A stretch of DNA of 64,000 nucleotides, taken from NCBI GenBank assembly GCA_905250125.1, contig CAJNOL010000182.1:143491-207490 (forward strand), given 5' to 3'. Shown here in pieces: positions 43,446 to 53,665 of the stretch (position 1 is its first letter; the number at the start of each line of letters is the position of its first letter). Source of the stretch: Rotaria sordida. Taxonomy: Eukaryota > Rotifera > Eurotatoria > Philodinida > Philodinidae. Under the pieces are notes generated by a model. That model was not told where the DNA came from, did no database searches, and saw only the letters and a program-made list of their open reading frames with translations. The position numbers and the translations under genes are program-made.

Positions 43446-43890
43446 GTAAAACCTTCCCATATTCGTCCAGGAACGTGTTCCTAGTGTTCCAGCCCGCTTC
43501 CAAGTAGAACTCGACGAGCTCTATCTAACGGTGACCTTGGATTTTCCATAACCCAAACCAATCGTGAGAAAAATCCAAAATACTGCTCTTTTTCTATGGG
43601 AAAAGGCAAACCTACTTACTAAAACCTTCCCATATTCGTCCAGAAGCGTGTTCCAAGTGTTCCAGCCCGGTCCCAAGTACAACTCGACGAGCTCTATCTA
43701 ATGGTAACCTTGGATCAACCATAATCCAAACCATTCGTGAGAAAATCCCAAAATAGTACCTTTCCACTATGTGTATGGTCACTAAAACCTTCCCATATTC
43801 GTCCAGGAATGTGTTCCAAGTGTTCCACACCGGTTCCAAGTACAACTTGACGAGCTCTATCGATTGATATCCTTGGATCAATCAAAACAC
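43446..43890. repeat. Left-arm tandem array, 3 units
   Basis: Units begin at the motif ACCTTCCCATATTCGTCCAG, found at 43451, 43624 and 43787 (spacing 173 and 163 bp). Each contains GTGTTCCA..GTGTTCCA and the palindromic GACGAGCTC. The first unit has a 10-bp longer variant segment (GGGAAAAGGCAAACC). Confidence 0.92.
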
Positions 43891-44325
43891 AAGCAGAATT
43901 GTCAATGCTGTCTTTTATATGTCGATAGTATCTCGTTAACAGCATATTGTTCTTAATCTATTCAATTCTAAACAGTTTGAGATTTCCGGTGATAACATTT
44001 CCGTCCTCAGTCAGCAACAATGACTGTTTTCTGAATATTCTATGTAGTAATGCTTTATAAAATGTCAGAAACTCAGTCAATAGCCTGGTTTTCACACTAA
44101 AAAAGCAACAACGTTGGTAGCACAATTTTCGTAAGCAGTTTTCTCCTTTTATAAATGTAAGTGCTGATGAGACTCGTGTCGCATATACCTTTTATATAAA
44201 GTGTGTCGAAGGACTGGGTCCTGACCAAAAAAAAATCAAATTTTACCAATTGGTGGAGTTCGTGGATTAATACTTAAAAAATGAAGTAAACAGCCAAAAC
44301 TGATTTACAGGACAAATCAAAAACG

Positions 44326-45119
44326 CAACTATAGTCCCATCAACTAAAAGTAGAACTTGAATTTTGATTATTTTTTCAAAATTTTTCTAAATGTAGTTAT
44401 CCACTCTTATTTAATAGATATTGTATCTATATATGATTGGTGTGTGGTTGTGTAGTACAACTTGTCTACAGTTTATACTATTGATATCGTCTCATATCCA
44501 ATGAATAGAAAGAAATAAATAAAGATTGTTTAGTTTTGAGGGTGTGAGTATTAATTTGATTTTTACTTGTTCACTGTTCATTGCGAAATGGATGATGGCA
44601 TGACATTAGAGAGACAACACCAGATACTACTATATTGCCGTATGAAATCAATTAACTCCTTTCCTTTGTTATAAAAGAGTCAACAATAAGATAATTGTCC
44701 CATGATGAAAAGAAAGGTAGAGCTAAAACTTTTTTCTCATCATGGGACAATTATCTTATTGTTGACTCTTTTATAACAAAGGAAAGGAATTAATTGATTC
44801 CATACGGCAATATAGTAGTATCTGGTGTTCTCTCTCTAATGTCATGCCATCATCCATTTCTCAATGACCAGTGAACAAGTAAAAATCAAATTAATACCCA
44901 GACCCTCAAAACTAAACAATCTTTATTTATTTCTTTCTATTCGTTGGATATGAGACGATATCAATAGTATAAACTGTAGACAAGTTGTACTACACAACTA
45001 CATACCAATCATGCATAGATACAATATCTATTAAATAAGAGTGGATAATTACATTTAGAAAAATTTTGAAAAAACAATCAAAATTCAAGTTCTACTTTTA
45101 GTTGATAGGGCTATAGTTT
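44326..45119. repeat. Near-perfect palindrome in the centre of the composite foldback
   Basis: Arms 44326-44710 and 44736-45119 (about 384 bp each) are inverted copies with only scattered differences, around a loop of about 25-28 nt. They are far more similar than the arms of the other foldbacks, implying recent formation or ongoing homogenisation. No ORF. Confidence 0.94.
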
Positions 45120-45197
45120 GGATAGCTCTACGTCTTACGGTGGTAAACCATTATTTCACGATTTCTGGAGAAAGCGTATGGATCGTGAACGATCCGT

Positions 45198-45960
45198 ATA
45201 CACTAATTGATAGAACTCATCGAGTTGTACTTGGAACCGGGTTGCAACACTTGGAGCACGTCTCTGGACGCATATGGGAAGGTTTTAGTGACCATACATA
45301 TAGTGAAAAGGCAGTGTTTTGAAACTTTCTCACGAATGGTATGGACTATGAGTGATTCAAGGTTACCATTAGATAGAGCTCGTCGAATTCTACTTGAAAC
45401 CGGGTTGGAACACTTGGAACACGCTTCTCGACGAATATGGAAAGGTTTTAGTGACCATACACAGAGTGAAAATATACTATTTTGGAATTTTCTCACGAAT
45501 GGTTTGGACTATGATTGATTCAAGATTATCATTAGATAGAGCTCGTTGAGTTGTACTTGGAACCAGGTTGGAACACTTGGAACACATACCTGAACGAATA
45601 TGGGAAGGTTTTAGTAATCATACACATAGTGATAAGGTACTATTTTGGGATTTTCTCACGAATGGTTTGGATTATGGCTGATCCAAGGTTACCATTAGAT
45701 AGAGCTCGTCGAGTTGTACTTGGAACCGGGGCTGGAACACGCTTCTGGACGAATATGGGAAGGTTTGAGTAAGTAGGTTTGCCTTTTCTCAGAGAAAAAG
45801 AGCCGTCTTTTGGATTTTTCTCACGATTGGTTTGGGTTATGGAAAATTCAAGGTCACCGTTAGATAGAGCTCGTCGAGTTCTACTTGGAACCGGGCTGGA
45901 ACACTTGGAACACGTTCCTGGACGAATATGGGAAGGTTTTACTCGAATATGGTGCTAACT
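45198..45960. repeat. Right-arm tandem array, 5 inverted units
   Basis: Unit starts (GGTTACCATTAGATAGAGCT or variants) at about 45198, 45361, 45524, 45687 and 45852, with spacings 163, 163, 163 and 165 bp. The fourth unit carries the variant segment seen in the left arm's first unit (GGTTTGCCTTTTCTC), so outer units pair with outer units. The fifth is cut at the element's end. Confidence 0.92.
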
Positions 45961-46712
45961 TCACCTACGTGTTTTTACTGCTTCGGATTCTACTTCCAGT
46001 TTGCTAACTTTGTTTGCCAAATCACTCATATTCCTTTTCATATGGTTTAATTCACTGATTAAGCGTGAAAAGCTTTTGTCGATTGATTGCTTCAGATCAG
46101 CAAGAGCAATAATTAATTCATCAAAATCATTTAATTCGATTGTTTTCATTGATTCCATGCGTTTTTCTATTTGTTCGAACGATTGATTGATTTCCGTACG
46201 AATTGTATTCATGCTAACTGCTGATAATTCATGCTGTTGAATTACTGCTACAATATCTTTTTCACATTTATTAATGTAATCTTGTTGTTCTAATTTTGAG
46301 CAACAATCGTCAAAATTGTTCAAAAATCCTTGTATTATTTCAAGAACTTTGGTTAATAATTCATTATTACTTATTCGATCATTCTCAATAATATTTCGTA
46401 ATGATACCCAGGTGAAACAAGCCGGGTCGTAAACGGCCGTTTTTGATCGTATTTGACCCGTTTGGTATGCGCTGTATATCGCCGTGTCGTAAACGATCGA
46501 ATACGGGATTTTCCAACCGTTTTTCACCGTTTCTAATCGTATACGGCACGGTGATATACGGTTGTATTACGGCGCATACCAAACGGGTCAAATACGGGCA
46601 GTTTACGGCCGTATCCTTATCATTAACGGTTGTTTACGACCCGCTCACGGTCATCGTAATGCTGGACCTGGGATTGTGCCACTTGACGATTTAGTGATAA
46701 AGTATTTGACAT
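45961..46712 (-). pseudogene. Coiled-coil ORF split by a MITE and cut by the foldback element
   Basis: Downstream of the MITE (46406 to about 45967) the frame runs VSLRNIIENDRISNNELL and on for about 145 residues of heptad-rich helix (LNNFDDCCSKLEQQDY..SFSRLISELNHMKRNM..VSKLEVESEAVK). Upstream of the MITE, after a TTTCAG acceptor, an ATG at 46712 begins MSNTLSLNRQVAQSQ up to the MITE edge at 46672. Read across, the two parts agree in frame. The 3' end now runs into the foldback and stops at a TGA inside it; without the foldback the frame would continue about 20 codons left of 43418. No known domain. It may be a host gene or an old mobile-element ORF. Confidence 0.55.
46407..46672. mobile_element. 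Palindromic MITE, 266 bp
   Basis: Ends CCCAGGT and ACCTGGG. Inside, GGGTCGTAAACGG and CGTATTTGACCCGTTTGGTA recur inverted on the right half (GTTTACGACCCG, ACCAAACGGGTCAAATACG). It is clearly GC-richer than the flanks. No clean target duplication seen. It lies inside the coiled-coil ORF. Confidence 0.87.
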
Positions 46713-47389
46713 CGATGAATGTCTGAAATAAGAAATAAAGAAAAAAATTCCATGTCATGTATTCAAGATCTTTTCTGTATTCGTGCATTAACGATGAGAT
46801 ACGAATCGAACAATGATGAAAGTTGATTGTTTTATTCGACGGTCTAGATCGAAATAGTGTGCATACATTTTCACGTTTTTCACGTACATATATTTTTTTG
46901 GCCATTGGATAGCAGCTAATCATTGAGCCTCTACATTTTAAAAGATAGCGTTGAATATCAGTTCAATTTTGTGGAAGGAGAAGTTCTTGTTTTTTTATTG
47001 GTTCATTTTTCACATATTATTTCTGAACATTTTTACTGATTTCATTCACTCTTTTCAGTGTGTGTGAGGTCTAAATTTATTTACATAAAATATTGAACGT
47101 TTGAAATGCTCATATTGTTCGATATGGATGGTTCGAAATTTAAAAAAAATGAACGTTAAATTCGAATTGTAATATAAAAATAATGAGACATCTTTTATAA
47201 GTTATTGACTTTATTGACAAAATTTTTAATAAAAATTCTGACCTAAGGCAAAGTATGTGATAGTACATAGTTCATAAAAAATCTTTTTCGATTTTTTTTG
47301 AAGAAAATTTTCACCCTTTTTTGGATGCATTTCTGGGAAAGTATTTTTACTATAAAATATAAGTAAAGAAAAAAAAAGTATAAAACCTT

Positions 47390-48980
47390 CATCAGCATAA
47401 TTTTTGAGTGGATTATCATTTATAACCATAACCCAACCATCGTGCGTCATAACATAAGTTTGATGTTGAATATTATTTTAATTTAATTGATTCATATGAT
47501 TAGGATGTTAAAATTTTTCAGTTGGATAATAAAAATAATTTCCAACAAATGGTGTTGAAGGTAAAGATCATTGTTTATATTTCGGTCTATCATATGCAAA
47601 AAATGATAACGACATGATGAAAGACAATTATCAATAGTTTTATTTTCATTTTCATTTTAATTTTTCAGACATAAAATTATTTAAAAATTTGTAAACGATT
47701 TCTTCATGTATCACATGCTGCATTTATCAATTCTTCTATTGTTTTGAAATTTTCTTTTAAAATAAGAAATTTTTTCAACTAATTCAAGACTAACACTACT
47801 TCTCATTCTTTCATATTTTTTATGTTCAATTTTAATATCATTATCATTTTCAAAGAAAGATTTCTCAAGACAATTATTTCTTTTTGATAATTGTTAATAA
47901 AATATTTGAATAATTGAATCAATATCACAAATATAAAATCCTGAAAAACGATATTTTGAAATTAATTCATCAAGTAAATAATGTCTAATTAATTGTAAAT
48001 GATGTTCTTTAATTTCTAATGTAATTCTTTTTGATAAAAGTTTATTTTCATTTGCATCTTGAGTAAATTGTATTAAAATTGAATCAAGAACAATAGCAGA
48101 TTTGAAATGTGGAGAATTAATTAAATTATAAGCAGCTTCAGTATGACCTCGAAATAATCCACAATCTTTAGCTGCATGATTATAAACAAGATCAGTTGTT
48201 GATAAGACTTTCCATTACTTTAGACATTTTTTCGATAATGTTTTTCATTGATTCATATATATACTATCAAATAATGGATTTAATTTAGGATGATCACTTA
48301 TTGCATACGAAGAATTAAATACATTATAAAGATATTGAATTGAAATAAAATATCTCATATTATAACCAGAATAATATGCAAATTGAAGACATGATAATCA
48401 TTCAGATATTGAACCCAATGATTTTGATAAAATAGATTGACATATTATACAATCTTGTTGAAATTCTTCATTATTTCCATTAGGCAAAACTAAATGTGGT
48501 TCAACTTAATTATAATTTTGATCATTTTTATTTTCTTTTGTTCTAAATAAGAAAAAAAATTTTTATTTAGTTTTTAAATAGAAAATCAAAATTTACGTTG
48601 TTCCATCAATTGTAAAATAATAATACAATGAACCAAATTTTGAACAGTAAATAGTGACATAACGGCTTGAATTATTATGTTTACTATTGGATGAATAAAT
48701 TCATTTTAATTCTTGATAATTATTTCGTTGAAATGGATAGTTTTTATTAAGAGAAACATTTGTAAATATTCGAACATTTCTCCATAAGAAATGAGATAAT
48801 AAAATTATTTGAAGAATCCATCCTTTTATTTAAGAAAATTAATTAAATATTAATTAATTAATTTAAATCTTCATTCAAACCTTTTTTCTGATCGAAATAA
48901 TTTTTCATTTATATCTTCATTTTCATTTAAAATAAGTACACAAACTTCTTTATTATTAATATTGTCTATTTAGTAATTAA
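47390..48980 (-). pseudogene. Glycogen debranching enzyme (AGL-type), 5' half, dead
   Basis: Minus strand, in order: an N-terminal exon ending LNENEDINEKLFRSEK with a donor at 48880; a segment with VRIFTNVSLNKNYPFQRNN and GSLYYYFTIDGTT; then SGYNM, LNPLFDS, and DLVYNHAAKDC followed by HTEAAYNLINSPHFKSAIVLDS, the glucanotransferase signature; last, THDGWVM..NDNPLKNYADEG. These follow the eukaryotic 4-alpha-glucanotransferase/amylo-1,6-glucosidase order. At least eight in-frame stops and several frame changes separate them. The C-terminal glucosidase half is absent. Function is lost; the intact gene is probably elsewhere. Confidence 0.88.
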
Positions 48981-51380
48981 TTTCTTTATTTGTATATATT
49001 TTAAATAAACACAAGGTCACAACAAATCATTGATGTACTTAAAAAATTTATATTAACACAAAGTAGTAGTTGTTTTTTTCTCTTTTCTTTTTTCATAAGG
49101 ATTTATTTTCCAATAAAGACGAGTTTTATCTAGATATCACTCAAACACAATCTTCTAACCTTGAAAAATCAAGTTTATTTACAGTCGAGAAGAACAAGAT
49201 ATATTAAATTAAATATCGTTGTCATATATCTATCTATTAATTCAAAACTTTCATATTTATATTTGTTAAAATATATTAATATATTATCAATCTACTTTTT
49301 TATTTGTCTTTAGTATGGAAAGTATATAGATATTCTTTTTTTTAATCTCTACAATACAATTCCGTCACGGTTATTACAATATAAGAACTTCTGGCAAATT
49401 ATATGTGAGAATACTAACTTATTAAGAAGGCGATTTAGATCATGCTAGAAGATGATAGATAGGAATCGACAAGTTCACTATTATTTCGGGTCTAAGATAG
49501 AATTGAAAACGTTCTCTGATCTTAACTGATCTGTTCGAACGGTTTAGTTCATTTCCTAAGGATTGTTCAAACAGTAATTTTGACAGGAACTGATCAATTT
49601 CAACAATTCAATCTCTATCACAAGAACTATTCGAACTAATACAGTTCTTTTGCTCATTTGAGTTGGCGTTTGAGATGTGAATTACTCCATCCCTAGTAAT
49701 AGACAATAATAGGATCACATCATTCGAGTATTTATCAAGACGGAAACAGTGGACTTCAAGGGACTCGATAGAACTTTAAAAGACTTCAAGGCCAAAGCCT
49801 TTGCAGTTTCTTATTTTGGTATTTGTTTTTCGTTATATTGGACGATTGATTATAAGATACAGATAAGTATATTATGATAAATTGAAATATTAAAAGGACT
49901 TAATATATTGGTTGTTGGTAGACTTCCACTCAATTATTTTGTCTTATCGATAATAATGTAGATAAATAGTACTGTCTAGAATTATTATTCATGCTACTAA
50001 AGAAATTTTGTTTATCGTTAAGTAAAACAAAATACATGTGGCGCAAATCTCAGATAATTTCTAGTTATTACCTAGGACAATAAGAAAAGAAACGAAAATA
50101 TGCTTTTCAATAATATTACAGTGATCCATATATTGAAAATATTTCGCAATTAGTTAATTCAAACAATTATATTCTTGTATGATAATTAAGGCGCTTTAAA
50201 AATCGAATCGCTACATTGAATGACAAAAATGAATTACAAAGTAATTCAAAAGAATCAATTCTAAAATAATTGAACTTCGGTTTATATTTTTGATAGAATT
50301 TACCAAGGAAGAAAGAGTACAGACATTGTCGAGTAAAGTCTTGAAGTTCGTGATTTGTCCCTTTCTATACATACTAAAAAATGAGTGCCACAAAAATATT
50401 GATAGATACTTCTGCACTTTCATAGATCCTCATAATCTTATAAATAAATCTTTTCTGTAAGATATGTTAAGTTTGAATTGTCTTATAATTGATTTTCGTC
50501 ATAAACTGAAATACTAACTTCCTTTGCAAAATTCAGTGACCTTGTCTCTGAATTTTGTTCAATTCTAAGCATTAACGTTACAAGTTTTTTTAAATGATTG
50601 ATTCGCGTTGAAGAATTATTAAATAACGATTGTTTCCTTCGATAAATAACATCGATAAACTTATTAACTAATATAAAAAACATTTTCTCTTTAGGTACAT
50701 TAATAATTTGAACGAGAAAATAGTTTTGTTTTTTACACTATATTTCAAATGTTAAGTTTCTCGGATGTCTCAACTTTCTTGAAATATATCCTTTGTTTAC
50801 TAATCATTATAAAAAACTTTTGAGAAAATTTGAATTTTTCGTATAGGATGTACTTTTTATAAAATAACATAACTTTATTAGTTCAAAAAGGCTTACGTAA
50901 TGTTTGAACAATAACTCATTGTTTTGATTTTAATTATATATTATTTGTTTCACTTGGAGCAAGAAATAAATCATATACTATTGATTTGAATTCTTGTAAA
51001 TCTAAATGAAAAAAAATTCATCGGTAATTTATTTTTCTCATAACTGTTTGTGTGTTTATTTTATTTCGTAGAATGTGTTTTAAATTCATATTCCCTTGTT
51101 AATAATGAATGAGAATGTTTTATTAAATGTTGTAGCTAACTAATTTATTTTGAATAAAATGTGATTAGAGAACATAAGTTGATAGAGTTTATTCGATTCG
51201 ATCATTTCAAGTTGATTGATAATATGAGTAAGAAAGAGATAGTTATAAATAAATAAAACGATTCGAAATAGAATGAACTTCATTAATATATAATTAATTA
51301 TGATTAAACTGAGTTAAAAATAATTCTATAAGTAAATTGAGTACCATTGGTTGAAAATCACTTTTCTTTATATTAATATA
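48981..51380. other. Gene-free AT-rich stretch
   Basis: No intact gene. A minus-strand fragment near 50930-51010 (LDLQEFKSIVYDLFLAPSE then stop, after a TTTCATTTAG acceptor-like site) looks like a stray terminal exon of unknown origin. Confidence 0.4.
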
Positions 51381-51411
51381 CAGTACCCGACAAGAGTATT
51401 CCCCCCTTAGA
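51381..51411 (+). repeat. Orphan Tc1/mariner-like terminus
   Basis: TA followed by CAGTACCCGACAAGAGTATT resembles a Tc1/mariner end (TA-CAGT..GACAA.AGTATT). No matching inverted end was found downstream in the window, so the other side is lost or too diverged. Confidence 0.4.
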
Positions 51412-52362
51412 TCTTAGTTCCTATAAGAGCTAAACATCTGAAAATTGGTCTATAGGTAGTCCACAGAGAATGTAGATCAGCGGTACCATCAGTGCCAAAA
51501 TTGCTCAATGCTAGAACGAAGTTATAATAAGTGTCGCCCACCTTCATTGTGAATTTCGTAACTCGATAACAGAAAGAGCTTTTGAGTCGATCAATAGCTC
51601 ATTTTGTAGCCCTACATTATGGCTATTTTCGATATAAATTTTATCGAAGTCTATCAAGTTGTTGATGAGTTAGACGATTTTTACTGAAAACATGGATATA
51701 CGCAAAAACAATAGAATGCCATTGAGAGATCAATAACTCAGTAATAGTTTCATGAATCGATCTGAAATTTTCAAGAGATATTCCCACATAGATGGCCATT
51801 GTTTCCTGAAAGCTTCAGAAGCAAATACTTTACTAAACGGAAATGGTGCATTGATCACTATTGCGAACTTGTCAAGACTCTAGAATCTCCATTACCCAAG
51901 CAAATGAGCTCATCTTTTGCGCAACAAAGGATCATGAGTTGGATTACAAGTTCATGCTAAAAGATCGATAATTACTCATATATTTGATTGAAAACAGCAT
52001 GTAAATTTAGTAAGGTCAATTTTAGCTATTTTCATGCTAATATGACAAAACGTCTGTGTAGGTCAATATTTCACTGGGAAAATCTTTTTCGACCGTTCGA
52101 CGTTCTTAGAAAACCGTGCAAACCAGCTGCCTCCATCAGAGGATGAAATATTCAGATCGAAATGGCTGGTAATAATAACAAAAATACTACAGATAAGTCA
52201 CGGTGTTCGCATCCTTCAGTAACTGTCTTCTACATTCTACAAAATATGATATTATCAGAGTTTTATAAAAACCATATGATTGTATACCACAATTTCATTG
52301 AAAATTCTCGTGAAGAACTCTCTAGATATCTCGAGCATGAGGATTCCTGTTGTTCCATAAAT

Positions 52363-52720
52363 CTCTCTCGGCGATGGGATGGACACCCCATAGTACCATT
52401 AGCAAATTGGTCATGTAGTGACCATGCATTATTTCATATTTTTCATGTAGTGAGACTTATGCCCGAGAGAGAAGACATGGCCTATATGATAGAGCATTCA
52501 ATTCTGAATCGAATGATATGGTATTTCTCTCTCGGCTATGAGGTAGACGCCCCCCATAGTACCATTAGCAAATTGGTCATTGTAGTGGCCATGTGTGATT
52601 TCATATTTTTCATGTAGGCAGACTCATGACCGAGAGAGAAGGCACGGTTTATATGATAGAGCATTCAATTCTGAATCGAATGATATGATACTGCTCTCTC
52701 GGCAATGAGGTGGCCACTTA
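52363..52720. repeat. Tandem repeat, unit about 165 bp, just over two copies
   Basis: CTCTCTCGGC recurs at 52363, 52527 and 52694 (spacings 164 and 167 bp). Between them CCATAGTACCATTAGCAAAT, TTTCATATTTTTCATGTAG and GAGCATTCAATTCTGAATCG repeat in the same order. The 151-aa ORF at 52162-52617 runs across the array and is probably not a gene. Confidence 0.88.
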
Positions 52721-52989
52721 AAACAACCCTTAACAAGTGTTTAGCAATAGTGACCATGTAGGATCTGTTTTTTTTTCTGGTGAGACTGATAATGAAGATA
52801 GTGGTGTAGGTATTGAGTGGAATGGTATTCTCTTGTTCTGACGGTGCACACTTGCAGAGTATGTTGCGTTGTTAATATATCAGTGATCGTACTAGAGATA
52901 TACAATGGGATTTGTAGCTGCTTCTGATGGCAGTGGTCACTGATAGAACGGTATATGTCCATCTATAGGAGGAGTGGAATGTGAAGGAA

Positions 52990-53270
52990 ATGATGATTTA
53001 GTAGGATCTAGGAATTAGATGAAGACGACGAAAGAATCGATTTTCTTAGAAGGAGGAAGTGGGGATGATTGTCTAGTCGTTGTTGGTGTTAGTTCATTGT
53101 TGTGAGTTACAGAGAATTGAATTTTTGGTTTACAGTTTTCGTTTGGAGCACTTGGTAGGTGTTACAGTGTTTGTTTTTAAAGAGGATTTGATGGTAACTA
53201 AGCGTTTACTATAGGTATTTGCTGGATGGTGTTAGGTACTTTGTGGATTTTTGATGATTGGTTAGTCTAA
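52990..53270 (-). pseudogene. Possible decayed coding remnant
   Basis: The minus strand shows an open, Pro/Ser/Thr-rich stretch (KPKIQFSVTHNNELTPTTTR..PLPPSKKIDSFVVF), then a stop, then SSFPSHSTPPIDGHIPFYQ. There is no start, splice site or domain. Could be chance. Confidence 0.22.
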
Positions 53271-53665
53271 TGATGAATATGATTGGTCGTCGTGGTAGCT
53301 TCACATCGATAACATTTTTTATACAAATATATTTTTTGACAAAAAGAAAACAAAAAGATTACATTGATTGTAACTCTGAGGAAGATGTCGTACTTTGACA
53401 TTGATAATCAAATTTAATTCATACGTTATCATTCAGTAAAGGTATTTTTGACAATCAAAATTACTCGAAGAAAACGACATTGTTTCATTTCAAATATATC
53501 AACCTATTAGAATAGATATGAATGGTTAATTACAATGATCCATTCGAAAAGAGGTTTTGTTTATTTTCTCCTTTTATTGGACAGTAGACGTCTATATTGA
53601 CATAGTGAAGTGTTGATAACCTGGACTAATTCTACTCTTATTTTATTTTCTCAATTTATAAATAA

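Larger units (their letters stand above)
43422..45966. mobile_element. Composite foldback transposon with tandem repeats in both arms
   Basis: The ends are inverted: AGGTGAAGTTAGCACCATAT begins the left arm and its exact complement closes the right arm. ACGT flanks both sides (43418-43421, 45967-45970), a plausible 4-bp target duplication, though ACGT is itself palindromic. Each arm is an array of a unit of about 163 bp: three units on the left, five inverted on the right. The interior carries a separate palindrome of about 790 bp. This layout (inverted arms made of short tandem units) is that of FB/foldback transposons. No transposase ORF; ORFs in the arms result from reading the units. Confidence 0.9.

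Noticed and set aside
43612..45772. Several overlapping ORFs (60-103 aa) with recurring RARRVVLGTGLEHLEH-like text
   Set aside because: They are readings through the 163-bp units of the foldback arms. The unit length is not a multiple of three, so the frame changes each unit; no start or splice context supports a gene.
52162..52617. 151-aa ORF as a gene
   Set aside because: Runs through a tandem repeat, has no domain and ends inside the second unit.
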